A DNA stretch of 64,000 nt from Candidatus Pelagisphaera phototrophica (GTDB lineage Bacteria; Verrucomicrobiota; Verrucomicrobiia; Opitutales; Opitutaceae), in assembly GCF_014529625.1 (NCBI RefSeq), contig NZ_CP076039.1, positions 1,364,001-1,428,000 on the forward strand, in the 5' to 3' direction. The stretch's first letter is position 1. Every line of letters starts with the position of its first letter. Below, in pieces: positions 1-7,596 of this stretch. The translations under genes and the position numbers were made by a program. The notes below the pieces were generated by a model that worked only from the letters and a program-made list of their open reading frames with translations, searched no databases and was not told where the DNA came from.

Positions 1-534
1 GCGGCACTCACGTTTCATGGAAATTTTAGCCAGCTTGACTATACTTTAGCCGTACTAAACACCTTTTGTTCCACGATTGCGATCTCGGGTCGGGCAGACC
101 AACGCTATGAAAGAAGAAGTTCATGGGCCCCGCCATTTGTATCAGATGTCGACGGGGTGGAGGGGCCGATGTCTGGAGTTATCGCTGGATTGCGATTTGC
201 CGGTAATCTTCCGGTTTTAGTATTCGCGTGCGACATGCCACTGGTCGATGCTTCTCTTGTATTGAAATTGCTCTGTCAAAGAAACCCTGAAAAGAGAGCG
301 AGTTGCTTCATCGGGCAAGATGGGAGGCCAGAGCCGTTATTGGCGGTGTACGAGCCAGATTCATTGAAGGAACTCGAGCAGCTTTCGCACGATGGGATTT
401 GCAGCTTAAGGCAGTATCTTGAAAGAGCAGAAGTTGAGCATATTTACTGTAAAAGTCCCCAGTTACTTGCGAGTGTAAATACGCCTGAAGACCTGGATTT
501 AGCGAAGGAACAATTAGCGAAAGAGTCCGTGTAG
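1..534 (+). CDS. mobA: Molybdenum cofactor guanylyltransferase MobA, 5' end outside window
   Basis: The frame is open from base 1, so the N-terminus, including the GTP-binding GxSxRMG-type loop, lies upstream. The visible part matches the MobA family: HGNFSQLDYTLAVL, then AISGRADQRYE, the conserved GPMSGVIAGL segment and the metal-binding ACDMPLVD motif, with a C-terminal NTPEDL typical of nucleotidyltransferases that end in 'NTpeDl'. MobA attaches GMP to molybdopterin to give the guanine dinucleotide cofactor in the cytoplasm. The stop codon TAG directly abuts the ATG of the MOSC gene, which suggests one transcript devoted to molybdenum enzymes. An internal ATG at 157 is not the true start, because conserved sequence extends upstream of it. 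Confidence 0.85.
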   Translation, partial: AALTFHGNFSQLDYTLAVLNTFCSTIAISGRADQRYERRSSWAPPFVSDVDGVEGPMSGVIAGLRFAGNLPVLVFACDMPLVDASLVLKLLCQRNPEKRASCFIGQDGRPEPLLAVYEPDSLKELEQLSHDGICSLRQYLERAEVEHIYCKSPQLLASVNTPEDLDLAKEQLAKESV

Positions 535-1038
535 ATGTCGTCTTTTACGAAAACTAGTATACTAGGTATTTTCATTTCCCCGGGACACGACTTCAAGGGT
601 AGGCATGGGAAGAGTCGCTTGAACCATGGCAGCGAATCAGTGAACTCGGTAGAATGTTTGGCAGGAAGGGGACTAGTGGGCGACCGGTTTCTTGATTATA
701 AGGAGAACTTCAAGGGGCAAGTGACATTCTTTGACGTTAATGAAGCAAAGCAGCTTGAAGCCTCACTGGGTCTAAAAGATTTTGATATATCGCAATTGCG
801 TCGCAATATTCTTATTGAGGGAGCCGAACTAATGCAATGGATTGGTAAGAGCTTTAAGATAGGGGAGGTAGTCTTCGAGGGAGTCGAAGAGTGTGCACCC
901 TGCTATTGGATGAATGAAGTGCTTGGTCGGGGAGCGGAGACTCTTATGCAAGGTCGAGGCGGCCTTCGTTGCCGCATTTTGGAGCCAGGAACGTTGCGTG
1001 TAGGTCCTGTCGAATTGCAAGGAATCACAAATGGCTAA
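535..1038 (+). CDS. MOSC domain protein
   Basis: A 167-residue protein made almost entirely of one MOSC domain (the C-terminal domain of molybdenum cofactor sulfurase, also found in YiiM-like proteins). Visible family features are GLVGDRF near residues 46-52, a QVTFFD strand, the RRNILIEG stretch near 88-95 and the conserved cysteine in EECAPCYWM near residue 120. Stand-alone MOSC proteins are thought to handle sulfur or bind the molybdenum cofactor. It begins on the base after the mobA stop, so the two are probably co-translated. The exact substrate cannot be read from sequence. Confidence 0.85.
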   Translation: MSSFTKTSILGIFISPGHDFKGRHGKSRLNHGSESVNSVECLAGRGLVGDRFLDYKENFKGQVTFFDVNEAKQLEASLGLKDFDISQLRRNILIEGAELMQWIGKSFKIGEVVFEGVEECAPCYWMNEVLGRGAETLMQGRGGLRCRILEPGTLRVGPVELQGITNG

Positions 1039-1282
1039 TATGAATGCTAATGTGATACTTGATGGAGAGGCGGTTAACTTTGAAGGGCCGAGCCCGTCTA
1101 CCCCTGGCGAAGTGTGGACCCTATTATAAGATAACTTGGGGCAGTCGGGTATTCTGATCGACCGGTTTCTAGTCGATGGAGTTTTGTGGTCGCCTGATCG
1201 CGAGCACAATCAGGCAGCTTGTTTTATAATAAAGGTTTTCGCGACAGGACTTCGGTTTCATAGATTGAAGTGCTCATTGTAG
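1031..1282 (+). pseudogene. Small unknown gene interrupted by an in-frame TAA
   Basis: An ATG at 1031 overlaps the end of the MOSC gene and opens a frame that reads MANMNANVILDGEAV and continues to TAA at 1127-1129 after 32 residues. The same frame then stays open for another 50 codons (DNLGQSGILIDRFLVDGVLW and on) to TAG at 1280-1282. The part after the stop looks like protein and completes a pattern of two 'hydrophobic-DG' strands (ILDGEAV and LVDGVLW). The family was not recognised. The simplest reading is an 83-residue protein that lost a sense codon (GAA to TAA would do it). A short truncated product is the alternative. Confidence 0.45.
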
Positions 1283-1368
1283 ATAGAGTATTTTGGGTCA
1301 ATCTTTGAAATCTTGCTAAAGTTACTCACTCCCCGGTCGAAGCAAAGATAGTCTTGGTAGGGTAACGA

Positions 1369-3093
1369 ATGCAGTTTCAATTAGCAGGTTTAGCGAGCGG
1401 TTTTGATTGGCAATCCATGATTGAGCAATTGATGGCAGCTGAACGTATCCCTCAAGCTCGGCTGAGGACGGAGCAAACCGAAAATAATGACAAACGGGAC
1501 GCTCTAGAGCTCTTGGGAACTAAGCTTGATGCCCTCAACGCGACGGTTGGGAAATTCAGCGATAACGCACTTTTCAATTCCAAAACGACTACCTATTCCG
1601 ATGACGCGCTTGGTATTTCGGCGAGCGCCGGGACATCCGCATCCGAGGGAACCTATGAAGTTAGTGTCACTCAGCTCGCTTCGACCTCCAAAAGGACAGG
1701 GTTGTCTGACATTGGTGGAACGATCGGCGATGCCAACACGGTAATCTCCAACCTGAATCTCGCGACTGCTATTACGGAAGGCACTTTTTTCATAAACGGG
1801 CAGGAGATCACGATTCAGGAAACAGATACCCTCCAAGACGTGTTTGACGGTATTTCGATCGCCACGAGCGGTGTGGTCTCGGCTTCCTATAATAGCATCG
1901 TAGATAAGGTTACCCTAACTAGTTCGTCTGGGGAATTGGAACTGGGCGGCGATTCCGACTCTAGCAACTTTCTATCAGCCCTCAAACTGGATCAAATCGA
2001 GGTCGTCAATGCTGGAGGAGGTTCGACCTCACTCACCAGTACAGGATCTCTTGGTGTGGTAGACTTGAATAGTTCGGTCGCGACTAGCGGCATCAGTAGT
2101 GGATCTCCGATTACGGGTTCTGGCACGATTACCATAAATGGGGTCGCCATATCTTTTGACGCAGATTCCGAAAGCATGAGCACGTTGATGTCTCGAATAA
2201 ACGAGTCCAGTGCTAACGTCACTATGACCTACGACTCGGCAGCTGATCAGTTTCGCATTGTGAACAGGGAAACTGGAGCCCTGGGAATACCGGTAATCGA
2301 CAGCGGCAACGGAGTAATGGCGGCTTTAGGACTTGATGGCTCCGCCTCAGTAGGTCAAGACTTGCAATTCTCGATAGATGGCGGGGCGACAATCTCTAGC
2401 CGATCGAATACGATTTCTGAAAACGATCACGGTATCACGGGGCTTACAATCACAGCTTCGGAAACGGGAACCCGGACGATTGGAATCAGTCGCGATTCGG
2501 AAAAGCTGAGCGAGCAAATTAATACCTTCATCTCTGCCTACAACGACGTGCAGGACTATATTCTCGAGCAGACTAAAATTACAGTAGATGGAACGGAAGT
2601 CACGCGAGGTGACCTGGCGGGAAACCGTGAAGTTTATGGCCTCGACACGAAATTGCGCTCGTTGGCGTTTCGCCAGATTGAAGGTCTTGGTGGAGACGTA
2701 TTTCGATTGGAGCATATGGGGATCGACTTTATTAGTGGCACTTCGAAGCTAGAAGTTAAAGATTCTGTTGACCTAGAAGCGGCGCTCTCCGCCAATATAG
2801 GGCAGCTGGAAAGCTTTTTTACTGGCGACATCGACAATGACGGAGATACGGAAGAGTCATTTTCGTCTCGAATGGTGTCGTTCATAGACAATTACACGAT
2901 TGACAACGGAATTTTGGATACTCAGATCGCGACGTTTACGTATCAAAATAAGGAGATTGACGACAAAATCGAAGACATGGAGCGTCGTCTAGAGTTTACA
3001 AGAGCGGCATTGGAAGCCAGTTTTATTGCCATGGAAGAGGCACAAGCTAACATACAACAACAATCAAACGCCCTTTCGGGCTTATCGTTGTAA
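1369..3093 (+). CDS. fliD: Flagellar filament cap protein FliD
   Basis: A 574-residue protein with the FliD layout. The N-terminal FliD_N region begins LAGLASGFDWQSMIEQLMAAE, the usual 'GLaSGlD...lv..lm..e' signature. The middle is Ser/Thr/Gly-rich and variable (residues about 90-400), and the C-terminal FliD_C helices contain QINTFISAYNDVQDYI and a final coiled coil (QNKEIDDKIEDMERRLEFTR). FliD forms the cap at the filament tip under which flagellin subunits fold, and is exported by the flagellar type III apparatus. It is followed by fliS and small chaperone-like genes in the same direction, the common late-flagellar order. Confidence 0.93.
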   Translation: MQFQLAGLASGFDWQSMIEQLMAAERIPQARLRTEQTENNDKRDALELLGTKLDALNATVGKFSDNALFNSKTTTYSDDALGISASAGTSASEGTYEVSVTQLASTSKRTGLSDIGGTIGDANTVISNLNLATAITEGTFFINGQEITIQETDTLQDVFDGISIATSGVVSASYNSIVDKVTLTSSSGELELGGDSDSSNFLSALKLDQIEVVNAGGGSTSLTSTGSLGVVDLNSSVATSGISSGSPITGSGTITINGVAISFDADSESMSTLMSRINESSANVTMTYDSAADQFRIVNRETGALGIPVIDSGNGVMAALGLDGSASVGQDLQFSIDGGATISSRSNTISENDHGITGLTITASETGTRTIGISRDSEKLSEQINTFISAYNDVQDYILEQTKITVDGTEVTRGDLAGNREVYGLDTKLRSLAFRQIEGLGGDVFRLEHMGIDFISGTSKLEVKDSVDLEAALSANIGQLESFFTGDIDNDGDTEESFSSRMVSFIDNYTIDNGILDTQIATFTYQNKEIDDKIEDMERRLEFTRAALEASFIAMEEAQANIQQQSNALSGLSL

Positions 3094-3117
3094 TGAAATT
3101 GTTTCTTTCCCACAGGC

Positions 3118-3804
3118 ATGAGGCTATCTTTTAGGACCCACATAGGTCTGTCCTTTATGGCGACCGTACTAATTGCATTGCTATCAGGTTGCGGAACGGT
3201 TCACAAAGTGAACTCGCAATACGATACGACAATCGGTAAAAAAAGGCAGACTACAAACGTCTATCAGAAGGCTCCGTTGCCCATGAGCCTGAATCGCGTT
3301 GCATTGCTACCCATGTACAAAGGACGCTATGAACACCACGACTTTGAAGGTATCGAGGAAAATTTCCGTCTCGAACTGGTCAAGCGTTCGCTTTTTGAAG
3401 TAGTCAGCCTGACTCCTGAAGAAATGAGCACGTTGTTCCCGGAACCCCGGTACTCCTCGATTGAGTATCTGCCTACAGACTTACTCACCAAACTGAGCGC
3501 GAAGTATGCCATCGACGGTTTGCTGCTCCTTGACGTGAGTTATTTCAAGCCTTATAAACCAGTAGGACTTGGTATTCGAGCGAAGTTGCTCGATGGACAT
3601 ACCGGCGAAATCGTTTGGGCGGCGGACGAGGTTTTCGACGCTTCCAATCCTGCGGTTTCCAACTCTGCCAGGAAATACTATAAGACAGAATCAATTATTC
3701 AATTCCCCCTTCACAACACTCAAACCATTCTACATAGCCCCAATCGATTTTCCAAATATGTCGCACATTCGCTATTCAGAACAATTTATTTACAAAAAGA
3801 TTAA
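3118..3804 (+). CDS. Lipoprotein of unknown function in flagellar cluster
   Basis: A 228-residue protein starting with a lipoprotein signal: charged n-region, hydrophobic stretch, then lipobox LLSGC with the acylated cysteine at residue 25. The mature part has alternating beta strands and helices. It includes RVALLPMYKG near 62, a conserved-looking YAIDGLLLLDVSYFKPYKP near 135-155, and LDGHTGEIVWAADEVFD. That arrangement (an 'ALLP' strand, then a strand listing a dependence on parameters, then 'D..tGeivWa') resembles CsgG or GNA1162-type outer-membrane lipoproteins, but the match is only to the general pattern. It lies 24 bases after fliD and before the FlgM-like gene, so a role in the flagellar envelope structure is possible but not shown. 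Confidence 0.7.
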   Translation: MRLSFRTHIGLSFMATVLIALLSGCGTVHKVNSQYDTTIGKKRQTTNVYQKAPLPMSLNRVALLPMYKGRYEHHDFEGIEENFRLELVKRSLFEVVSLTPEEMSTLFPEPRYSSIEYLPTDLLTKLSAKYAIDGLLLLDVSYFKPYKPVGLGIRAKLLDGHTGEIVWAADEVFDASNPAVSNSARKYYKTESIIQFPLHNTQTILHSPNRFSKYVAHSLFRTIYLQKD

Positions 3805-3877
3805 AGTTCATCAGGAAAGAGCCGTTTTTAAAAGTAATTAACAAATTAGCCTGAATAATCATTAATCTAACTAACGT

Positions 3878-4162
3878 ATGAATATCAATAACCACCCACA
3901 GACTGACGAACTCTATACCCAGAACATAAAGGGAGCTGAGGCAAGAAAGCCGACGCCGTCTTCTACTGAAGTCGATGCGGAAGTTAAGCCCTCCGGAGAA
4001 AAATTGGATCTTTCGATATTAGGTGCTTTACGAAACCAGCCAGAAATCCGGCCGGAAGTGGTCGCTAGAGGTAAGGAATTGCTCAACGATCCTAATTATC
4101 CTTCCAAAGAAATTGTCGATTCGATTGCTAAACTCATCGTGCCCTTTGACGATGAAGAGTAA
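3878..4162 (+). CDS. FlgM-like anti-sigma factor candidate
   Basis: A 94-residue protein with a disordered, charged N-terminal half and a helical C-terminal half (about residues 45-90): LSILGALRNQPEIRP, VVARGKELLNDPNYPSKE, IVDSIAKLIVP. That half follows the FlgM pattern in which a helix containing 'vR.ekV...k..i..G.Y' is followed by 'd...IA..ll'. FlgM holds the flagellar sigma factor FliA inactive until the hook is complete and is then exported. The location between fliD and fliS supports this reading. Because the protein is short and diverged, it could instead be another flagellar regulator. Confidence 0.6.
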   Translation: MNINNHPQTDELYTQNIKGAEARKPTPSSTEVDAEVKPSGEKLDLSILGALRNQPEIRPEVVARGKELLNDPNYPSKEIVDSIAKLIVPFDDEE

Positions 4163-4217
4163 GTAGTATCCGTTAGGATTTGATCGCCTTGTGATCAGTA
4201 AAAATACCAGCTAGCCT

Positions 4218-4667
4218 ATGAACCAAAATGTCGAGTCGTACAAGAAGGCCGCAATTTTATCGGCGAGTCCCGAGCGCTTGATATTGATGCTCTATGATGG
4301 GGCGCTGGATGCGATGCGACGGGCTAAGTCAGGTTTCAAGCTCGAAGAAGTTAAGTCGCGAAATGAAACGATTAGCAATAATCTGATAAAGGCGCAGAAC
4401 ATTTTTGGTGAGCTTCAGCGATCTTTGCGGCCTGAAAAAGGCAAGGATTTTACAGATCGGATGTTTGGCCTATATGCCTTCTACTCGATGAAGTTGAATG
4501 AAGCGAACTTCAAGAAGGAGGAAGCTCCAATCGATCTGGCTATTGAACTTTTTTCCGAGATTCGTGACGCCTGGGAGGAGATGCTCGCGAAGCAGAAAGT
4601 TAAGGCGGAATCCGTCCCCGTTGCCCCGGGAATGGGGGTTGGAGAAGGACTTTCACTCCGAGCCTAG
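4218..4667 (+). CDS. fliS: Flagellar export chaperone FliS
   Basis: A 149-residue all-helical protein. The N-terminal YKKAAILSASPERLILMLYD is the hallmark of FliS ('Y....v.tasp.eLi.mLYdgal'), followed by the helices LDAMRRAK, NNLIKAQNIFGELQRSL and SEIRDAWEEML. FliS binds the C-terminus of flagellin in the cytoplasm and keeps it from polymerising before export. The C-terminal tail after residue 130 is proline- and glycine-rich and probably unstructured. No flagellin gene is in the window. The gene sits in the fliD-to-chaperone run and shares its direction. Confidence 0.92.
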   Translation: MNQNVESYKKAAILSASPERLILMLYDGALDAMRRAKSGFKLEEVKSRNETISNNLIKAQNIFGELQRSLRPEKGKDFTDRMFGLYAFYSMKLNEANFKKEEAPIDLAIELFSEIRDAWEEMLAKQKVKAESVPVAPGMGVGEGLSLRA

Positions 4668-4796
4668 CCTTCTGGTTACCAATAAAATCGAATTTCCTTT
4701 CCGTCAAACTAGCGGAGGTTGCTTGCTTGCTGGTGAGAAACCTTCACGCTAGTGCAAATAAGTAATGACTGATTTAAATACTGTCCGATAGTTTGT

Positions 4797-5171
4797 ATGG
4801 AAAAACGGTTTGTTCTACTCACTGCTTATGAAGATCTCACAGCGAAGGAAACTTTCTGTATTAAGGAAGCGAACTTCGACGAGATCCAAAAAGTCCAATC
4901 AAAGAAGTCGAAACTCTTAGGGGAGCTTGGATCTCTGAGGGATAAGGATCGATTGAGAATCGAGGAGAAGGTGGAATTTAGTAGGCGCGTGGAAGCGTTA
5001 CAGAAGCAAGAGCAAGAGAATGAAAAACGTCTCAGTTTGCTAATGGGTCAAAATAGAGCCGAATTGAGATCTCTTTCAAAGCACGCGACTTCCGTGTCAC
5101 AAATCCGGAAGGCGTATGGGTCTGCATTAAGTCTGGATTCTCCCAATAGGTCTCTTACTGACAAAGCATAA
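4797..5171 (+). CDS. FliT/FlgN-like small coiled-coil protein
   Basis: A 124-residue helical protein with long amphipathic segments: FDEIQKVQSKKSKLLGELG near 28-46 and a second coiled coil, FSRRVEALQKQEQENEKRL, near 61-79. Size, helical content and position directly after fliS fit the flagellar chaperones FliT (for FliD) or FlgN (for hook-associated proteins). The match is structural rather than by clear sequence motif. The start ATG at 4797 follows a 129-base gap in which nothing else was seen. Confidence 0.55.
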   Translation: MEKRFVLLTAYEDLTAKETFCIKEANFDEIQKVQSKKSKLLGELGSLRDKDRLRIEEKVEFSRRVEALQKQEQENEKRLSLLMGQNRAELRSLSKHATSVSQIRKAYGSALSLDSPNRSLTDKA

Positions 5172-5187
5172 GGTTCTTGAGGAAGAA

Positions 5188-5427
5188 ATGTCAGCGGCGG
5201 ACAAGAAGAGAAACGACTCTTGGATTCCCTGTATCATTTTAAAGGATCTAAATTCGCGCCAACCGTTGTGTCTGGTGACGGGAAGAATAGGACGCGAGTT
5301 GTGGAATCGCTTTCCCGATTTTCAAGTTTTGAATACAAATGCGGACCTAATAGTCATGAGCTTGCTGATTGCATCTAGGGCTGTCATTTTGGAATTATTG
5401 GTTGCGGTTCTTCAGCCTATGAATTGA
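5188..5427 (+). CDS. Doubtful small ORF in a possibly decayed stretch
   Basis: An ATG preceded by GAGGAAG at good spacing opens a 79-codon frame (MSAADKKRNDSWIP...). The protein is not recognised and its second half is an ordinary hydrophobic run. A different frame across the same bases (from 5181) also reads like protein: KRLLDSLYHFKGSKFAPTVV, then SSAYELTSIKCRFKGIYVAD after a TAG at 5376-5378. It meets further stops at 5472 and 5496 but remains protein-like as far as about 5690. The stretch 5172-5707 may therefore hold a decayed gene rather than a functional small one. It also contains the unrecognised promoter of the regulator at 5708. Confidence 0.22.
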   Translation: MSAADKKRNDSWIPCIILKDLNSRQPLCLVTGRIGRELWNRFPDFQVLNTNADLIVMSLLIASRAVILELLVAVLQPMN

Positions 5428-5707
5428 CTTCGATTAAGTGCCGGTTTAAAGGAATTTATGTAGCGGATAACTAGGAAAGCATGGTAAAAAGAGTTTAATC
5501 TAAATGGAACTTGCCAGTCGTGTATGGCGGTTCAGTGGGTGATCGGGGTTAGATTGAGTCTATTTTTACAAAAACCTCGTTCGATTTTGTTTCATTCTAT
5601 CGCATTGTCGCTAAGTTAATGGTGTCGGTGCCCAATTCGGGTGGAGCCGAAGTAAAGTTACTTGTGATAGTTAAACCTACAAAATCCGGAACTTAAGCTA
5701 AGCTTTT

Positions 5708-7216
5708 ATGACCGTTGAAAGAATACTCATCTTGGATGATGAGCTTGTGATTAGGAAAGCTCTCGAGGAGCAACTAAGAAGAAAAAGGCTCTCTGTTTGT
5801 AGCGTTTCGAACCTGAGTGAAGCGGAGAAGCACATTCAAAAAGACGAGTTTGATCTCTTGTTTGTGGATGTTCATCTGCCAGACGGGAACGGCACGGAGT
5901 TGCTAGATCGAATCGCAACAATGCAGGATCCGCCTCTTGTCGTGATCATCACAGGAAATGGGACCGTAGAATCTGCGGTCGAATGCATGCGGGCGGGTGC
6001 GTTTGACTACATCATTAAGCCATTTTCGTCATCGCAGATTGATGTCCTGATGAAAAAGGCCAAGGACTATCGCCAACTCGTTAAGGTGAATCAGTTCTTT
6101 GCGAAAGAAAGCGTAGAGGGGGCTGAACTAATCGGCAAAAGTGTGCCGATCGAGAATTTGCGATCTATGGTCGGCAAGGTAGCTCCAACGGAAGCCACCG
6201 TTCTGATCAATGGAGAGAACGGAACCGGAAAGGAGCTGGTTGCGAGTGAGCTTTACCGCAGAAGTAGTCGCCGAAAGGCTCCTTTTATCAAAGTCAATTG
6301 TGCAGCGATTTCCGAAAGCTTGATCGAAAGCGAATTCTTCGGTCATGAAAAGGGGGCTTTTACAGGTGCCATTCAGCGGCGCGAAGGGCGTTTTGAGCTG
6401 GCGGATGGCGGAACCATACTGTTGGACGAAATTAGTGAGATATCGCCAAAGGTTCAGGCCAAACTGCTCCGTGTCTTGCAAGAACGTGAGTTTGAACGAG
6501 TTGGAGGCAACAAGACGATCAAAGTTGATGTGCGAGTGGTTGCGACAACCAACCGCGATCTGATGAAATCGGTTGAAAGAGGGGACTTTCGACAAGACTT
6601 GTACTATCGATTGAATGTATTTCCGATTCACGTCCCACCATTGAGAGAGCGACAAGGAGATGTTCTGTTGCTCGCTAAAACGTTTGCACAAAAATTTGCT
6701 CGAAAGCATGGGATAACTTTGAGGGGCTTTGAGGAAGCAGCGTCTCGTTCTCTGTCTTCTCATCCTTGGCCTGGAAACGTCAGAGAGCTTCAAAATACGA
6801 TTGAACGAGCGGTCATTTTATCCGAATCTGGATTAAAGATTTCCGCGGATTCCCTTGGACTGATGCCGGTGATGGCCAATGTTAACGTCCCTGCCTTTCG
6901 CGAAACAGTAGCTACTCCTGAGCCCGTTGGGGTGGGCGCCGGTTCGACAGGGTATGGAGGTTCGAATCAGGTAGGATTTCCTCCCTCGACTCCAACGTCC
7001 TCATCAACCTTTTCTTCAGAATCGAGCGTGCCTGATTTCGGTGATGAACCGCTTCCTTTGGAGCAGATTGAGAAGCAGCACATCTTGAGTACTTTGGAAA
7101 CCACCAAAGGAAATCGGACTCATGCGGCTAAAATTCTCGGAATCAGTATCAGGACATTGAGAAACAAGCTCGCGATTTACCGTGAGGACGGAGAGTTCAT
7201 TGCCGGAGAAGAGTAG
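5708..7216 (+). CDS. Sigma-54-dependent response regulator, NtrC family
   Basis: A 502-residue activator with three parts. The receiver domain (1-115) has acidic residues D10 and D11, phospho-acceptor D54 in FVDVHLPDG, T82 and K104. The AAA+ domain (about 140-370) has the Walker A GENGTGKE, the sigma-54 contact loop GAFTGA, Walker B GGTILLDEI and the arginine-finger region RLNVFPIHVPPLRER. The C-terminus is a Fis-type DNA-binding helix pair (THAAKILGISIRTLRNKL). A Gly/Ser/Pro-rich linker of some 60 residues separates the AAA+ and DNA-binding parts. It lies at the end of a flagellar block and resembles FlrC, FlbD or FleR, which switch on class III flagellar genes. That role is inferred from position, and no partner kinase is adjacent. 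Confidence 0.9.
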   Translation: MTVERILILDDELVIRKALEEQLRRKRLSVCSVSNLSEAEKHIQKDEFDLLFVDVHLPDGNGTELLDRIATMQDPPLVVIITGNGTVESAVECMRAGAFDYIIKPFSSSQIDVLMKKAKDYRQLVKVNQFFAKESVEGAELIGKSVPIENLRSMVGKVAPTEATVLINGENGTGKELVASELYRRSSRRKAPFIKVNCAAISESLIESEFFGHEKGAFTGAIQRREGRFELADGGTILLDEISEISPKVQAKLLRVLQEREFERVGGNKTIKVDVRVVATTNRDLMKSVERGDFRQDLYYRLNVFPIHVPPLRERQGDVLLLAKTFAQKFARKHGITLRGFEEAASRSLSSHPWPGNVRELQNTIERAVILSESGLKISADSLGLMPVMANVNVPAFRETVATPEPVGVGAGSTGYGGSNQVGFPPSTPTSSSTFSSESSVPDFGDEPLPLEQIEKQHILSTLETTKGNRTHAAKILGISIRTLRNKLAIYREDGEFIAGEE

Positions 7217-7596
7217 GCAGGTTAAGGTTTGCAACTGAAAGGCGGGATTATATCCGCTTCTCAGTTTCCCAGACGGGTTAATTCGAGTCTATTGGGGTCT
7301 CGTGCATCGGGAAAGTTCCTTGGAGAATTACCTTCAGGGCGTCACCATGCGTTTTTTACGCATCCAAGGGCAATTCTACCTAAGCCTTTTGGCGTAGAGT
7401 ATGATATACACAGGAGGGACCGAGAGGATTGTTACCATGGATCAAGTATTTGTAATTTCAACTTCCGAAAGGGACGCAATTTGAGGCTAACGCGAGTATT
7501 CTAGCTTTAGCGTTTCGGGCTACCCACATTCCAGGACCGATGGCCGGAGCATTTCTAGTTTTCGGATTGTTATGAAGAGTCTGATACGAAGATATC
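7217..7596 (+). other. 380-base stretch without a confident gene
   Basis: Several short frames are open here but none is convincing. One begins at ATG 7437 after AGGAGGGACCGAG and reads MDQVFVISTSERDAI before a stop. A one-base shift would continue it as QFEANASILALAFRATHIPG to a stop near 7572, so a frameshifted small gene is possible. The 91-codon frame from 7229 is basic, of odd composition and unrecognised. The region separates the sigma-54 regulator from glnS, which converges from the other strand. No terminator hairpin was found for either. Confidence 0.3.

Noticed and set aside
829-1209. 126-codon minus-strand ORF over the MOSC gene and the small broken gene
   Set aside because: It is antisense to a gene with clear family similarity and its translation has no recognisable character.
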